Origin: Casuarina equisetifolia
Taxonomy: Eukaryota; Streptophyta; Magnoliopsida; Fagales; Casuarinaceae
Assembly: GCA_028551475.1 (NCBI GenBank)
Contig: CM052357.1
Location: forward strand, 18,089,931-18,153,930
DNA length: 64,000 bases
Direction of reading: 5' to 3'
Part shown: positions 33,040 through 44,662 of the stretch, one piece after another
How the letters are laid out: every line of letters begins with the position of its first letter
Position numbering within the stretch: position 1 is the stretch's first letter
Program-made: the position numbers and the translations under genes
Notes under the pieces: generated by a model
Seen by the model: only the letters and a program-made list of their open reading frames with translations
Told to the model about the DNA's origin: nothing
The model's database searches: none

Positions 33040-35344
33040 AACAGCCATTGAGCAGGTCTATGGTTCAGCCACGGTTAACACAAGAAGTCTTTAGTGGTTA
33101 CCTAGTTAATATGACAAGGACAAAGTCCTCAGCCACTAGGGCATACTTTCAACATTGTCTGGTTTGCTCTTCTCGACCCTTTTCTTCTCTCCCGACGGAT
33201 TTCTTCTTCTTATGCTTAACAAATTTTGACTAGTGCCCACGTTTTTATTTTTTTATTTTAATTGGGCTATGCCTTTTCAGTAACGCAACATATTTGTAAA
33301 GGAGATTTGGTCAGTCAACGACGGAAAGTTGACATCTAGATGCTGAAGCAGTCAAATGGTGCAATTTGAAATAAGAAAACTTAACTATCAAGAATAGAAA
33401 CAAAGATCGAGTAAAAGAAGAAGAAAGAAAAACTCTTTCATTCCCACTTGATCACACTTGGTGGTTGTACGCATTGCAGTAGGTAATAAACAATAGAACA
33501 AATGTAAATAAATGTCCAAAGCCACGTCAGTTACGTGTACAATTATTGTCTCCAAGATAAAAGAAACATATGCATTTGAAAAGGTCAAGTAATTGGAAAT
33601 CGTTCAATGATTTCTGCATCTCGGTAACAAAGCTTTAAGCGGCAAGATAATTATATTTCTGGCGTTACATGATAATGGTATTTATTAATTGAATTCATAT
33701 GATGAATATGAATGGTGGTGGAAATTAATGAAGTGACCTTCTTATCCAATCCACTCAGATACCGTTACCTTATCTATCCAGAACTTCTCTAGTAAGAAGT
33801 CTTTTTCTCTGTTTTTCTTTGGATGAAATTCAACTGATGATCTTATTTTCCTTGCTGGCAACCACCAAGTGTGAAATTATACCACCCTGCAAATGAAAAG
33901 CACCCTATCAATTCTTGGTATTCATGGGGACCTAGGTTCTCTCCGCTACTAGATAAATCTTGATGGACTATTTGATTAACACATCTACCTTTAAATTTAG
34001 AGAATCCCAAGAGACTTGTAATATAAATTGAGAGCAACTAAAAATAAGCAATAAGAAATAAAAATAATAACAATAACAAAAAACACATTTTTTCAAAAAA
34101 ATGATAATTGTTGAGTCATTGTCATAAAATCTACAATTTGATGAAAAAGTTAATTTACTAGTTGGAATGATATTTTTGACATTTAAACATCATTAAAAGA
34201 TTATATATTCTTTTATGTAAAACTTATGTTCTACAATATTCCTTCATATATTAATCATACCTTACACTTAGAGTTGAGTGAAGTAGAATAGAAAATTCCC
34301 TATACGCAGAGCATATTCTAAGGACTCAAAGTTGAATGGCACTTTAAATTAATGATCATAGACATTAATATTATGTTAAATATATTCAAATTTTTATATA
34401 AGAATCATATATTTGGTTGAAGAGACATTTTTTACATTTACATATTGGATATGTTTCTAATAGAATATGATTGTTTGTAATTTGCAACTTGATAATCTAG
34501 AGAGGGAGGTATCTTTAAAGAATTCCCACATGAAACATGACAATCTTTTGCATGAAAACACTCAATTTTATCTATCATTAAACACCTAATATTTTTGCTG
34601 AAATTTGAGTTCATAGTTAATAATATGGACTAGTCTAATTTTTCTTTAGGGGTGAAAGTTATGCTTGCTTTGCATGGGGTTGTTGTTTCCACCAAGACAT
34701 AATCAGCACGTGCTTGCATCAAAGTCAATGCCTTCCCCTATGGCCTTGGCATAAAGCTTTCTAGCTTGATAGTTAATCTTTTGCCAATTTCAACATTAAC
34801 TTTTTTTGAACAAAAACATTCTCTTTCACTATATTAAAAAAAAATGTCTTGGTGAATAAATGTTGGGTTTCATAAGAAAAAATGTGTTATTTTCAATCTA
34901 ATAAAGAAAGTTCAACATCTTTATCATTTGTCAAAGGTAGCTTTCTTAGATCACGAAACAACCTTCCTCATTAACTAAAATGTGTAGCCAACTCAAATAA
35001 GCTTTGTTATGATGATTTTAAATACATGGCCTTCAAGATCAAAGTAAATGCATTAAATAATCATATATATCTCAATCCAAGATGCATTCACAACAAATCA
35101 TTCAAGGAATGTATTAAACAGTTTAGCAATAAGTTTCATTCCTTGAATCACAACAAAGATCTATTCTTCTTTCAACAATCATTGTTCAATTACTTATATT
35201 AAATGGGAAACATCATACTAGCAAGCTTTGTGATTTTCTTTTTCTCAAATTTTTTCCACAAAAAAAAAATCAATGAAAAATTATAGAAGTAGCTACTAGC
35301 CATTTCCTAACGTTTTATTCATTAGTGTGTCAAAAAAAAAAAAC
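33040..35344. repeat. GLP2 upstream DNA, duplicated at GLP4
   Basis: It aligns with 60,477-62,231 and 63,109-63,720. I see no gene. A motif with an ACGTG core (CAGTTACGTGTAC) lies at 33,528-33,540. Compared with the GLP4 side, about 877 bp is absent at about 34,795. The homology ends at about 35,335, where the GC-rich duplicate begins. Confidence 0.8.
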
Positions 35345-35702
35345 CAAGAACAAAGCTTGCTTGGAGGCATATAGGCTGGAATTCAAGAACAACTCAAGGA
35401 GGTAGAAAAAGGTACCAGTAGAGTGCAATGAGAGGTAGTGTTAGTGAAGAGCGGTGCTCAATGCTAGAGCATGTGTGGTGTCTCTAATGAAGGCCGACGC
35501 AATGGGGTGGGTTACAGGGGTGAGGGTGCAAGTAGCAAACTTAAACATATCTTTCTATCATTTGGGAAAGGCTCTAAATTCCCATTAGCATGTGTCCTAT
35601 TTTAGGCAATGTAGCCTTATAAAATCCTTCACCTTCTTCTGATCATTGGACAAAGGCTTTTAGGGGAGTCTTTGAAAAATGCATTGTGGTGGATGAAACT
35701 TT
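35345..35702 (-). repeat. CpG-decayed copy of the GC-rich segment at 21,060
   Basis: Nearly every CpG of the 21,060-21,420 copy appears here as TpG or CpA, as expected of methylated DNA under deamination. It is cut at 35,702 by the gypsy element. The rest of the duplicated sequence resumes at 40,705. Confidence 0.8.
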
Positions 35703-35820
35703 TGTCATGAGTGGGGTGTTTTAGAAAGAGGAATTGTGTGGGCCTTTTACTAATACGATGCATTGAATAAAAGGGCAAAGGAGTCTTTTTTAACTTAGGG
35801 CAATAGGAGAAAAGACTCCT
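35703..35820 (+). repeat. Truncated 5' LTR of the gypsy element
   Basis: It matches the first part of 40,354-40,704: TGTCATGAGT, tgtgggccttttactaata and gggcaaaggagtcttttt. The match stops near gagaaaag. Confidence 0.8.
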
Positions 35821-36150
35821 TTACAAGAAAGTCAAACTCGAATGGAAGCTTATGCCAACAAGAAAAGAATAGAACGTGAGTTTGCTATTCAATTCAATAT
35901 ATTTGAAGAGTTAGCCCTACCGTTAGTACTCTTTATCCCAAAGAAAAGATTATAAGTTGTCCCCTCACTATTATGGTCCTTTTATGATCACCTAAAGGGT
36001 AGGAAAGGTAGCATATAAGTGAGCCTTACTACCTGATGCTACAATTCACTCCACCTTTCATGTGTCATAGCTGAAAAAGGCTAGTGGTAGAATTCATGAA
36101 TGTTTTTTATACTCCTACTTTTCTCCTCAGTGAGTGTTTGATCACCACAT
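35821..36150 (+). pseudogene. Displaced integrase C-terminus next to the 5' LTR
   Basis: 35,825-36,085 is a second copy of 39,838-40,100. Both have acaagaaagtcaa, ggaagcttatgccaac and atcacctaaagggt. It encodes the integrase tail with YGPFM and FHVS-like blocks. Normal gypsy order puts it after RNase H, so its place before RT is abnormal. Confidence 0.75.
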
Positions 36151-37096
36151 TCCATTATGTCTAAGGAGTGAGCTTGTCACTTTACGACCTCATCATTATC
36201 CATTTGTGAAAAAAAAAGGAGATAGAAAGGATAATGAAGGAAATGTTGCTTACTGGAGTCATTCGCCCTAGCACTAGTCCTTTTGCTTCACCAATGTTGC
36301 TTGTCAAAAAATGGGATAGGTCATGGTGCTTTTGTGTAGATTATTAGGCATTAAGTGAACTCACAATCAAAGATAAGTTTTTATTCTAGTTGTTGATGTG
36401 TTGTTAGATAAACTACATAGAGCCACATGGTTTTCTAAATTGGATCTAAGATCTAGTTGTCATCATGTAAGGGTGCACCTAAAGGATATTCATAAGATAG
36501 CTTTTAGAACTCATTAGGGTCATTTTGAATTCTTAGTTATGTCTTTTGTAGAAGTTTGTTTTAATTTTCTTTAATGACATATTAGTATACAACCTTGATT
36601 TGGAAAGTCATGGTAATCATCTATGCATAGTACTAAGTGTGTTAAGAGGACATCAATTATTTGCTAAGTGTAGTAAATGTGTCTTTGCTTAGAGACAGAT
36701 GGAGTATTTAGGGCATATTATGTTAATAAGGGGTATAGAAGAAAATCCCCAAAAAGTGGAAAGTATAATGTCCTAGCCACATCCTACCATAGTTAAAAAG
36801 TTACTAGGGTTTCTTAGATTGACGAGGTATTATAGAAGGTTTGTTAAGAATTATGGCTAGATCACTTGGCCCTTAACACAATTGTTAAGGAAAATAAGGT
36901 TCTAATGGATAGAGGAAGCTTAGAAAGCCTTTCAAGAGTTAGAGCATACCATGAGTTTGACACCAATATTAGCTTTGCCCAACTTTGATAAGCCATTGTG
37001 GTAGAGAAGCAGTTTTAAGAAGGGAGACTTATTATTTATTTATGTAGAGCCTTATCACAAAAACATTTGAGGTTGTCTACATTTAAGAAGGAACTT
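36151..37096 (+). pseudogene. Gypsy reverse transcriptase
   Basis: It reads SELVTLRPHHYPFVKKK, MLLTGVIRPSTSPFASPMLL, then FFNDILVY where the catalytic YxDD box should be (first Asp is Asn). QMEYLGHIM and LLGFLRLTRYYRRFVKNYG follow. Many stops. It breaks off at STFKKEL in RNase H, where a foreign insert starts. Confidence 0.88.
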
Positions 37097-38711
37097 GTTG
37101 GACCCTATAGCAACCTAAGAAGGGGGATGAATTAGGTTTATAAAAAATCTTTTGGTGTTTTTCGTGTTTCTTATATTAAGCAATCAAGGTAGCAAACAAG
37201 ATTATTACATAAGACAAAGACAGATTTTTGGAAGGTGGTTCGGCCCAAGCCACCTCGGCACCTACTCCACCCCACTTTAGCAACAACCTACTAGAGTCAT
37301 TCTCCAATCAATTCACAAATTGATTACAAGGGAGAACCATTCCCTAAATCCCAATTACAATAGAGAATGTCTCTCTCAATCCTAGTTACAAATTCTTTCC
37401 CCAAGAATTTCAACAAAGAGTATCAATTAGGTACAATTTAGAATTAAGCTTTTGTAAGATATGAATTCAAGTTCAGAAGTTTCAAACAAGTGCTAGAGAT
37501 TTAATACAACATGATATGGACAAAAGCCCTAAATTTACATGAACCCTAGCATTATTCACTTATATGAAATTAGCTTAAATAAGATACGAAATGAAGAGCA
37601 ATATGATTTCATAACAAGTATATCAAAGTAGTAATGAGTTCAGAGTAAAATCACTGAAATGTAGAACAAATTTCATGAGCTTGAAGAAGCTTAAGTGAAG
37701 AGTATAAGTTTTTGTGAATAAGCTTGCTTTCTCTATAATTTTCGGATCAACCAATAACAATGAGTAAAAAGCACTTAAATAGCTTCGAGATAACTCATAT
37801 TTTACTTCAAAGAGCCATTATGACACCTTTGAAGCAAGTCAGCTCTTTTTCTCATTGGTGCCCTAAATTTTCATCGTATCTCTCTCATTTTCAAGATGTT
37901 AAGAAAGGAAGGAGAAGAGCTGGTCGTTCTATCTCTAAGTCCTTCAAAATCAAGCTTCAAAATGCCATTGTTTGGTTTATATTTTAAGCTACATAATTTA
38001 AAGCTTCATAGACCAAAAATAAGTTACTGGGTTAAGTTCTAGGTCTTTCTTGAATCCTTCTTAATTCTCTTCAATCTTGAATCAAATCATTGTGGGTGCT
38101 TCATAGATTTATAGAACATCTTCTTACTTACCAAAACCTTATGAAATCGTCTTTAGAAACTTTCTAATCTATTTCCAATTTCTCTTTTGAGCAGTTAGGG
38201 CATAAACTCAAAGAACTCCTCAATTTCTTCAAATTAATCTTTTATGAGCAGTGGGTCTTCAATTTTTCTACATAGAATTGTTCCTTTCTTTGTTAGCTTT
38301 TAAATGAGCCATTTTACAGCTTGATCAGAGTTGAAATTAATGGCCAAATTTGATGGCGAAGTCATGGCATTACTGGTCACAGGTTACTGGGTCAAGCTAG
38401 GTCACGAGTCACGAATGCAGTCATGAGTCACACATGCGGGTCGTGTAATCTTTTGGACTGCACCTTTGGACTGTGGGTCACATGCTGGATTGGTTCTAGG
38501 TTATGTCTTTCTAGACTAGGTTGCACGCTCAGGTAGGCTAGGCTTCACCAATTCAAGTTTCCATTGACTGGGCTTTTGTGGGTTTGCTTTCAAATAGTCC
38601 ATTTTCCTACAGAATATATTGGCATTATTTTTCTAATAAAACTAATAAATAAGCAACCAATATATCAAGTAATTGCTATTTATATTTCATCATCAAAATA
38701 TATTTCAGCAA
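37097..38711 (+). mobile_element. 1.6-kb insertion of an unrecognised family (copy 2)
   Basis: It interrupts the gypsy RNase H between FKKEL and LAIVLIVQK. Imperfect AACTT/AACTCTT repeats at the edges may be the target duplication. It begins gttggaccctatagcaacc followed by aagaagggggatgaatt. At about 0.15 kb it has ggtggttcggccc and cctactccacc, and at about 1.25 kb a run of gtcacgagtcac-like words (38,370-38,450). It ends atttcagcaaa. The landmarks parallel the insert at 11,245-12,951. It has no TG/CA ends, no terminal repeats and no coding frame that I can support. Confidence 0.72.
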
Positions 38712-40353
38712 AACTCTTGGCCATTGTGTTAATAGTGCAGAAATGAATATCTTATCTACTTGTTAATCACTTCATTATAAGGATTGATCATTCTAGTTTG
38801 AAATATTAATTGGAACAATGCAACAGATGCACTTTCTAGGCTTCCTTCAAAGGCTAAAGAAGTAAAGCTTAATCATATTTTGGTGTTACAACCATGTTGG
38901 ATTGAAAAAGTAATCTAGATTTATGAGGGGGATGACTAGTGATAACCCATCTTAACAAGTCTTGCTATGGATTCAGATAGTCAGCCAGGGTGTGCATTGA
39001 GCAATGGGGTATTAAGCTCTAATGGTAGAATAGTAGTTGGAAAACAAAGGACCTTAAGGAAACAAATTGTTTAGCACTTGCACGATCCAAGGGTAGGAGG
39101 ACACCTAGGGATCTCAAACACGCTTAACACATCCAGTGATAATTTTATTGGCCCGCTATGAAATAGATGGTAACTACTGGTGTTTCTAAATGTGATATCT
39201 AATTAGAGATATAAGTCAAGAAAAGTACCATACCTAAGGTTGTTATAGCCGTTACCATTTCCTAAATAAGCGTGGCAAGAGGTTAGTATGGATTTTATTA
39301 AAGGATTACTAAAAAGTGAAGGAAAAGATACCATTTTGGTAGTAATGGATCGTTTCACCAAATATACTCATTTCATAGGATTAAGTCACCTTTTTTCTAC
39401 TTCTCAAGTGGTCGTACTTTGCATGGATGGTGTAAGGAAACTACATGGTAATCCTTCCATAATTATGAGTGATCGAGATGCTTTATTTATTAGTAAATTT
39501 TAGAAAGAGTTACTAAGGATCTTAAGGGTTAATCTCTATCGTAGCACAACTTACCATCCACAAACTGACGGCCAGAAAAAAAAGGGTTAATTAATGTTTC
39601 AAGCAATATCTGAGGTGTTCTAGTAGAGAAAGGCCAAAATAATGGCATTCCTGGCTAGCATTAGTGGAGTGGTGGTATAATAACAACTATCACTTTTTTC
39701 AATAACCCCCTTTGAAGCCTTGTATAGGTATAAACTGTGCCAGCCTTGTTATCACAATTTTGGGCATGCTCAGGATGATTATGTTAAAGATTTTTTATAT
39801 GAATGTGTTAAGAGGGTGAAATTGATCAGGTCTCATCTACAAGAAAGTCAAGCTTAAATGGAAGCTTATGCCAACTAGAAGAGAATAAAACATGAGTTTG
39901 CTATTGGTGATTCAATATATTTGAAGATTTAACCTTACCGCCAATACTCATTATCCTAAATAAGAGATTATAAGATGTCTCCTTGTTATTATGGTTCTTT
40001 TATGATCACCTAAAGGGTGGGGAAGGTAGCATATAAGTTAACCTTACCTCTTGATGCTACAATTCACCTTACCTTTCATGTGTCATAGTTGAAAAAGGCT
40101 ATTGATAGAAAATGTAAGATGTATCTAGGAATTCCATTAATTGATGGAGAAGGCAGATTCCTACCAAAACTAGTCAAAGTGTTGGATCGTCACATCATTA
40201 GAAAAGAAGATGAACCAAGCATAGATCTTTTGATTCAGTGGTTCGACCATCCAAAGTGTAATCCTACTTAGGAAGATTTGGAATATATCTGAAGACAATT
40301 TCCAATATTTACATCAATGCTTGAGGCCAAGGATTTTGTGAAGGGGTAGGTAT
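38712..40353 (+). pseudogene. Gypsy RNase H end and integrase
   Basis: RNase H resumes with LAIVLIVQKW and IRIDHSSLKY. The integrase has an N-terminal HLGIS block and the first catalytic Asp in VSMDFIKGLL. The second is in IMSDRDALF. The block that should hold the catalytic Glu reads HPQTDGQKKRVN, with Lys instead. A C-terminal part with stops extends to about 40,270. A purine-rich gtgaaggggtaggtat just before the 3' LTR is the polypurine tract. Confidence 0.88.
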
Positions 40354-40704
40354 TGTCATGAGTAAGGTGTTTAAGAAAGGGCAAAAGAGGAATTATGTGG
40401 GCCTTTTATTAATATGGTGCGTTGAATAAAAGGGCAAAGGAGTCTTTTTTGACTTAGGGTAACAGGAGAAAAGAGGCAATTACAATGTAGCTAGCATCTA
40501 GAGAATTCTACAGCTTGCATTACTATTACGGTGAGTCTGGTGTATGATCTAGTCTTGGAACGTTTTCTTGTTCTTGTGTTTGTATTTTTGATTGTGAACT
40601 TGGTTGTGGGGTATTAAGGCTTCGGATGATTTTTGGCTATTATTCTATTGGATTTTTAGGAGAAATCCTAGTTATCTCTTCATTGGAATTTCTTTGTTCT
40701 TACA
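40354..40704 (+). repeat. 3' LTR of the gypsy element
   Basis: The 351-bp LTR starts TGTCATGAGTAAGG and ends GTTCTTACA, directly followed by target duplicate ACTTT. Confidence 0.88.
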
Positions 40705-41619
40705 ACTTTCTCACTTTTTCTTTTTTATTTTCTTCCCTTCCTATTTTCTTCCTGAATCATGAAATTGATGGACTCAATATATATATATATTGCAAAAAAG
40801 TATTACATAAAAGATGATTTCATTAATTTAATGCTTTAAAATTTTAAGTTAAATTTGTGTCTTCTTTTTTCATGATATTAGAGTCAAAACCTCTTCTTAA
40901 CATCCTAATAGATTTGGATAAACAAAATTCACTTAGAAAATAGCATCACAGTGTGGATGTTCAAACTTACATTGCCATGAGGTACCTGTTGTGATATGAA
41001 TGATTAGTCTTATATTATTAAGAAATTCATTGAAAATTTTGGTTCAGTCTTCTGCTTCTCGCTTATGAATAAAAATTCTTGTAGGAAGTACTAACTTACA
41101 CTATAGTAAGGGGACATGCTAAGTACTACACAGAAAATATAAAAATTATAAAGGTAATATATAAAAAAGAACTTTTTTGACTTAATATTTTAAGATTTTA
41201 AGTTAAATATAAATAGTTCTTTATGAAATTATGAAATTATGAAATTATGAAATATAATACCAACCGACTCACTAAGTATGTTATTTTAGCATTTGAAGTA
41301 TTAAAGAATATAGAGTTCTTACTATTTAAGTAATGTCTCAAAAGAGAAGGAACAAAAAAAATAGGGGAAATTCTTAACATGAGTTATGCTCCCATGTTAA
41401 GTTTAAGCAGGTATTTTGCGTCTTATACACAGTTTTAATGAATACAAGTAGTTATGTCCATCTAGTGACATGTACCAAATCCGTCTATGCTCATTCTCAA
41501 ACTCCCTCACATTTTGTGCATACATCTGTAAGAAGAAGCAAAAGAAGCAATCACGTTACCAATTACGCTAATTAACAACCTGAGATTAAGTGTTTTTCAT
41601 GTCACAACGTTCATAAGGT
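40705..41619. repeat. Continuation of the duplicated intergenic block
   Basis: 40,710-40,780 and 41,260-41,620 align with 21,425-21,600 and 23,190-23,600. There is a TA microsatellite at about 40,776-40,788 and a tandem gaaattat run at 41,223-41,253. No gene is seen. Confidence 0.65.
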
Positions 41620-42091
41620 TGTTAAAGAAAGACCACTTGCACACATAAGATAGCTACAAGTCCTAAAAAACACTCAACCATGTAGAGAGAAGTGACAAGA
41701 GCATCCCATGTGTCTGCAAAGAGAGACCTTTCTTCAAGCGTGGGACCTCACTGACCATGCTTGCTTGCAACTGATCAAGCATTTAATGTTTACGTGTAAT
41801 CTTTGTCTAACCAGATTTGCTTCCATGTACTCGGCCAAGGCTGATATAAAACCATGTATTCAACCAAAACATTGTAATGGAGAGAAACCCTTTGTAGGAT
41901 AGTTGAAGCACTGTTATGTTCTATGTAGTGTTGTAGCAGCACTCTTGGCCCTACGATTATGATTTCTTAAACTAATTTTGGTGTTCTTATTTTAATTTAA
42001 TGTAAATCTTGTTTGTTAGTGTTTATGTCTATGTTAATGTGTTTATTACCTTTATCCGTGTTTGGTTTCTTCCTTTTATAGATTTCCTTCA
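41620..42091 (+). mobile_element. Solo LTR, 472 bp, with perfect TSD
   Basis: It starts TGTTAAAGAAAG and ends TTTCCTTCA. AAGGT flanks both sides (41,615-41,619 and 42,092-42,096). A GATATAAAACC promoter box is at about 41,840. The paralogous site near 23,598 has a single AAGGT and no insert. Strand is inferred from the promoter box. The short frame inside is not a gene. Confidence 0.88.
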
Positions 42092-42214
42092 AAGGTCATA
42101 TCTAAATTTCAACTCTAGTATCAATAGTTAACAAATTTCAAGTCGTAATTTTACAAGCTGACTGGGAAAGTTTGGAGTTAGGGGGTTGAAAGAGCAAGCC
42201 TCCGTTCACGCCTC

Positions 42215-42400
42215 AAGCACCTACCCTAGCGTTAGGCCCATCTTCTCTGAGCTTCACCATAGTGAGGTAGTTGACCCCAAGGACAAGTGCCACCATGTAT
42301 ATTCAAAATCCCTTCTGATTTCCTGATGCAGTGGCAGAGCCCAATAGTTGGTACGGGATTCATTGATGCCCCAGGCGTAGTCCAGCTAAGACAACCACAC
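42215..42400 (-). pseudogene. Second copy of the NIP aquaporin exon, frameshifted
   Basis: The minus strand reads PGASMNPVPTIG in one frame and then continues with GNQKGF and YMVALVLG in others. The conserved Arg after the NPV motif is Pro. It is the decayed partner of the exon at 23,721-23,915 and has no other exon nearby. Confidence 0.75.
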
Positions 42401-42757
42401 CTTCAATGTATCCTAATGAAGAAGAAAGTAGTTGCTGACCCTGCTACAATTTCTATAGCAGCCATTTCTTCCACCTACCAAGGAATCCTCATGTGTGAGA
42501 AATGTAGAAACTGATAAGATGGGATTTGGATAAAACGTTCTTCACTAAAACATAAACCAAGCTTACAATATGAACAAAGAGTAACGAAGAATTTGTGCTT
42601 CATTGTTTTTAATGGATACAAGAAAGAAATCAAAGAATGCTATTCTATCTATAGGCAAGTGAGAATCGATGCTAAATTCGTGATCTTGATCATCCAATTA
42701 GCGTCTAGCAGCTTGCCTGGGTGAGTCATCCTCCTTAACGGTCTCATACGTGAGGAT
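42401..42757. other. Intergenic, nothing recognised
   Basis: The stretch has no counterpart in the first unit and no supported feature. Confidence 0.4.
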
Positions 42758-43155
42758 GGGTTGGAAAATGTGTTCTGGTAGTGTAGGCGTGCCGGGGGAA
42801 ATGGAGAAGCTTCTACCGTGAGTCATTATCATCTTCTCACTAACCTTGGGGTCTTAGACTTCTATTGGCCACAAGCTTGAGTTTGGTTGTTGAGGATCCT
42901 GACGTGGATGAGCCGGTGAAAAGATAACTCGTAAGCGTGGATTTGATGACTCACGGTAAAAGGTTCTCCGTACGCCTACACTGCCAGCACACATATTCCA
43001 ACCCATCAAATCCACGCTTCTACCGTGACTCATCAAATCCACGCTTATGAGGTATCCTTCCACCGGGTCATCCACGTCTGGATCCTCAACAACTACCCTC
43101 AAGCTTGTGGCCAATAGAAGTCTAAGACCCCAAGGTTAGAGAGAAGATGATAATG
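42758..43155. repeat. Fold-back inverted repeat, about 135-bp arms plus a second inverted pair
   Basis: 42,824-42,958 is the imperfect reverse complement of 43,021-43,155. The matched words include ggggtcttagacttctattg, gccacaagcttgag and aagcgtggatttgatga. A further pair, 42,758-42,797 and 42,968-43,005 (gtgtaggcgt on one side, acgcctacac on the other), places the outer left flank inside the loop. The open minus frame at 42,854-43,114 is a by-product of the palindrome. I cannot tell whether this is a mobile fold-back element or a local inverted duplication. The first unit has no equivalent. Confidence 0.8.
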
Positions 43156-43786
43156 TTGATAAATGTTCAATGGTTTGACAATAACATCAGCCAATAGCAG
43201 CTTTCTATTGTGATTGTTACGGTGCATGCATAAACTAACTTAATAAATGAACTAGGAAAGAAATATCATGGAGAGTCATGTCCAAATAATTCAATTTGCC
43301 AATGAATTGCTAATAATTAAGAATATCTCCAAGAAGAGGATCATCAACATTAAGACAAACGAACAAACCTACTAATTATATTGAACAATGGTAAGAAGCA
43401 AATTAGTTTCCATTGGATTCTCAACTTGTTTAACCCACCTCAAAAACTAATTCTAATATATGCTTTTTCTGACTAATATGAATACCATGGTTGTCTCTAA
43501 GAATCTTAATACCAAGAAAATATTTGAGCTCATTAAGGTCTTTGATATGAAAGAGAGAATGTAAGTGATGAATCAGTTCTGATATGTGTATTTAATTTTG
43601 ATATATTTGCACTAACATAAAGACGGAGAGAGTTATTAAAACATCATATTCTCATTATGGTCCAACTCCACGTATGAATGAAGTACATAATCAGACCTTT
43701 TGTTTTAATATTGCCATAGTCGAAATGAGATAAATTTTCACAATAGATTTATAGACGTAGCATATACTTCTTTAACTTTTGCCCCA
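43156..43786. other. Intergenic and GLP3 3' flank
   Basis: Up to about 43,576 the DNA is unrecognised AT-rich sequence. From there it is the start of block A shared with GLP1. Confidence 0.5.
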
Positions 43787-44581
43787 TTAGAACTTCTTTT
43801 GAAGATCTTCAACAATCTTCTTGTCAAGTTGGAAGGCCTTGGCGAGAACATTGGGATCAATGGGAGGATCAGATCCAAAAACAGCATTGGCAATAGTGAT
43901 GACCCCAGCGTTTTGGCTGCTCAATCCAGCAAAGGCAACAGCATTGGTGTGTCCCACGTTGAACTGGAAGTGAATGAGACCGATTGGGAAGACAAAGACA
44001 TCTCCCTTGTTTAGAACCTTGGTAAAAAGGCGGTTTTCTCCGTTTGCTAGGTTGGATGTGACAAAACCAACTTCGAGGGTACCCTCTGCGACCAGTAGAA
44101 TCTCAGTTCCACGGGGGTGGGTGTGGGGAGGATTCTGGCCATATGGTGCATAGTCGATACGGACTAGAGATATGCCAAGGGTGTTGAGACCTGCGATTCT
44201 ATCTACGTTCACAGTGGTGACATTCGACCCAACTCGATTGCCCGTGTCTCCGGCGTTTTGGAGCCCTGAGGTGAAAAAGTCTTCTGCCTTGACAAGCTCA
44301 GGATCCTTGCAGAATTTGCCATTCACCAACACTGCATGAAAGACATTGACATATTCATAATAAGAAAACAATTTATGAGGGTCTTGCTTTACTTAACTTG
44401 ACAACATTTGTTAAGCGGATCTTGATAAATGAATGATAAAATACAAGTGTATACCTCCATTCTTGGGCTCGTCAATTGCTACACAAAAGTCCTGAAGTGG
44501 GCTAGGATCATAGGCAGAGACAAAGGACGATGTCAGTGCCGAGAGGGCAACAGTTACAAGGAAACAGACTACTTTCGCCAT
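43787..44581 (-). CDS. Germin-like protein GLP3, intact two-exon gene
   Basis: The 223-residue secreted cupin has exon 1 at 44,455-44,581, exon 2 at 43,787-44,331 and a 123-bp phase-1 intron. The signal peptide [20 protein letters not shown] is closest to GLP1, as are the flanks. The TAA stop is shared with GLP1. All four metal ligands, both cysteines and the N-V-T site are kept. Private changes are Leu44 (LVNGKFC), Ala for Pro89 (DRIAGLN) and Leu for Val in TEILLVAEG. None touches the metal site. Family role: extracellular Mn-binding protein of the wall, often linked with defence. The particular activity is unknown. Confidence 0.96.
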
Positions 44582-44653
44582 TTCTAAGTGTTTAACTTCT
44601 TTTGAATGATCTTGTTTTGGTAATGGGTGAGAAATTATCTCCCAGAACATCTG

Positions 44654-44662
44654 TACTTATAG
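44654..44662 (-). promoter_or_regulatory. TATA box of GLP3
   Basis: The minus strand reads CTATAAGTA, 73-81 bp upstream of the ATG, one base from the CTATAAATA of GLP2 and GLP4. Confidence 0.65.

Larger units (their letters stand above)
35703..40704 (+). mobile_element. Ty3/gypsy element with TSD, internally rearranged, inactive
   Basis: Both ends begin TGTCATGAGT (35,703 and 40,354). The right LTR ends TTCTTACA at 40,704. ACTTT flanks the element on both sides (35,698-35,702 and 40,705-40,709). The uninterrupted site survives in the first unit at about 21,421-21,431. The 5' LTR is cut after about 117 bp and joined to a copy of the integrase C-terminus, then to RT. Gag and protease are absent. 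Catalytic residues are mutated and stops abound. Confidence 0.88.

Noticed and set aside
41708-41902. 64-residue plus-strand frame as a gene
   Set aside because: It lies inside the solo LTR defined by AAGGT duplications.
42854-43114. 86-residue minus-strand open frame
   Set aside because: It spans the two arms and loop of the fold-back repeat, so it is repetitive by construction and matches no family.
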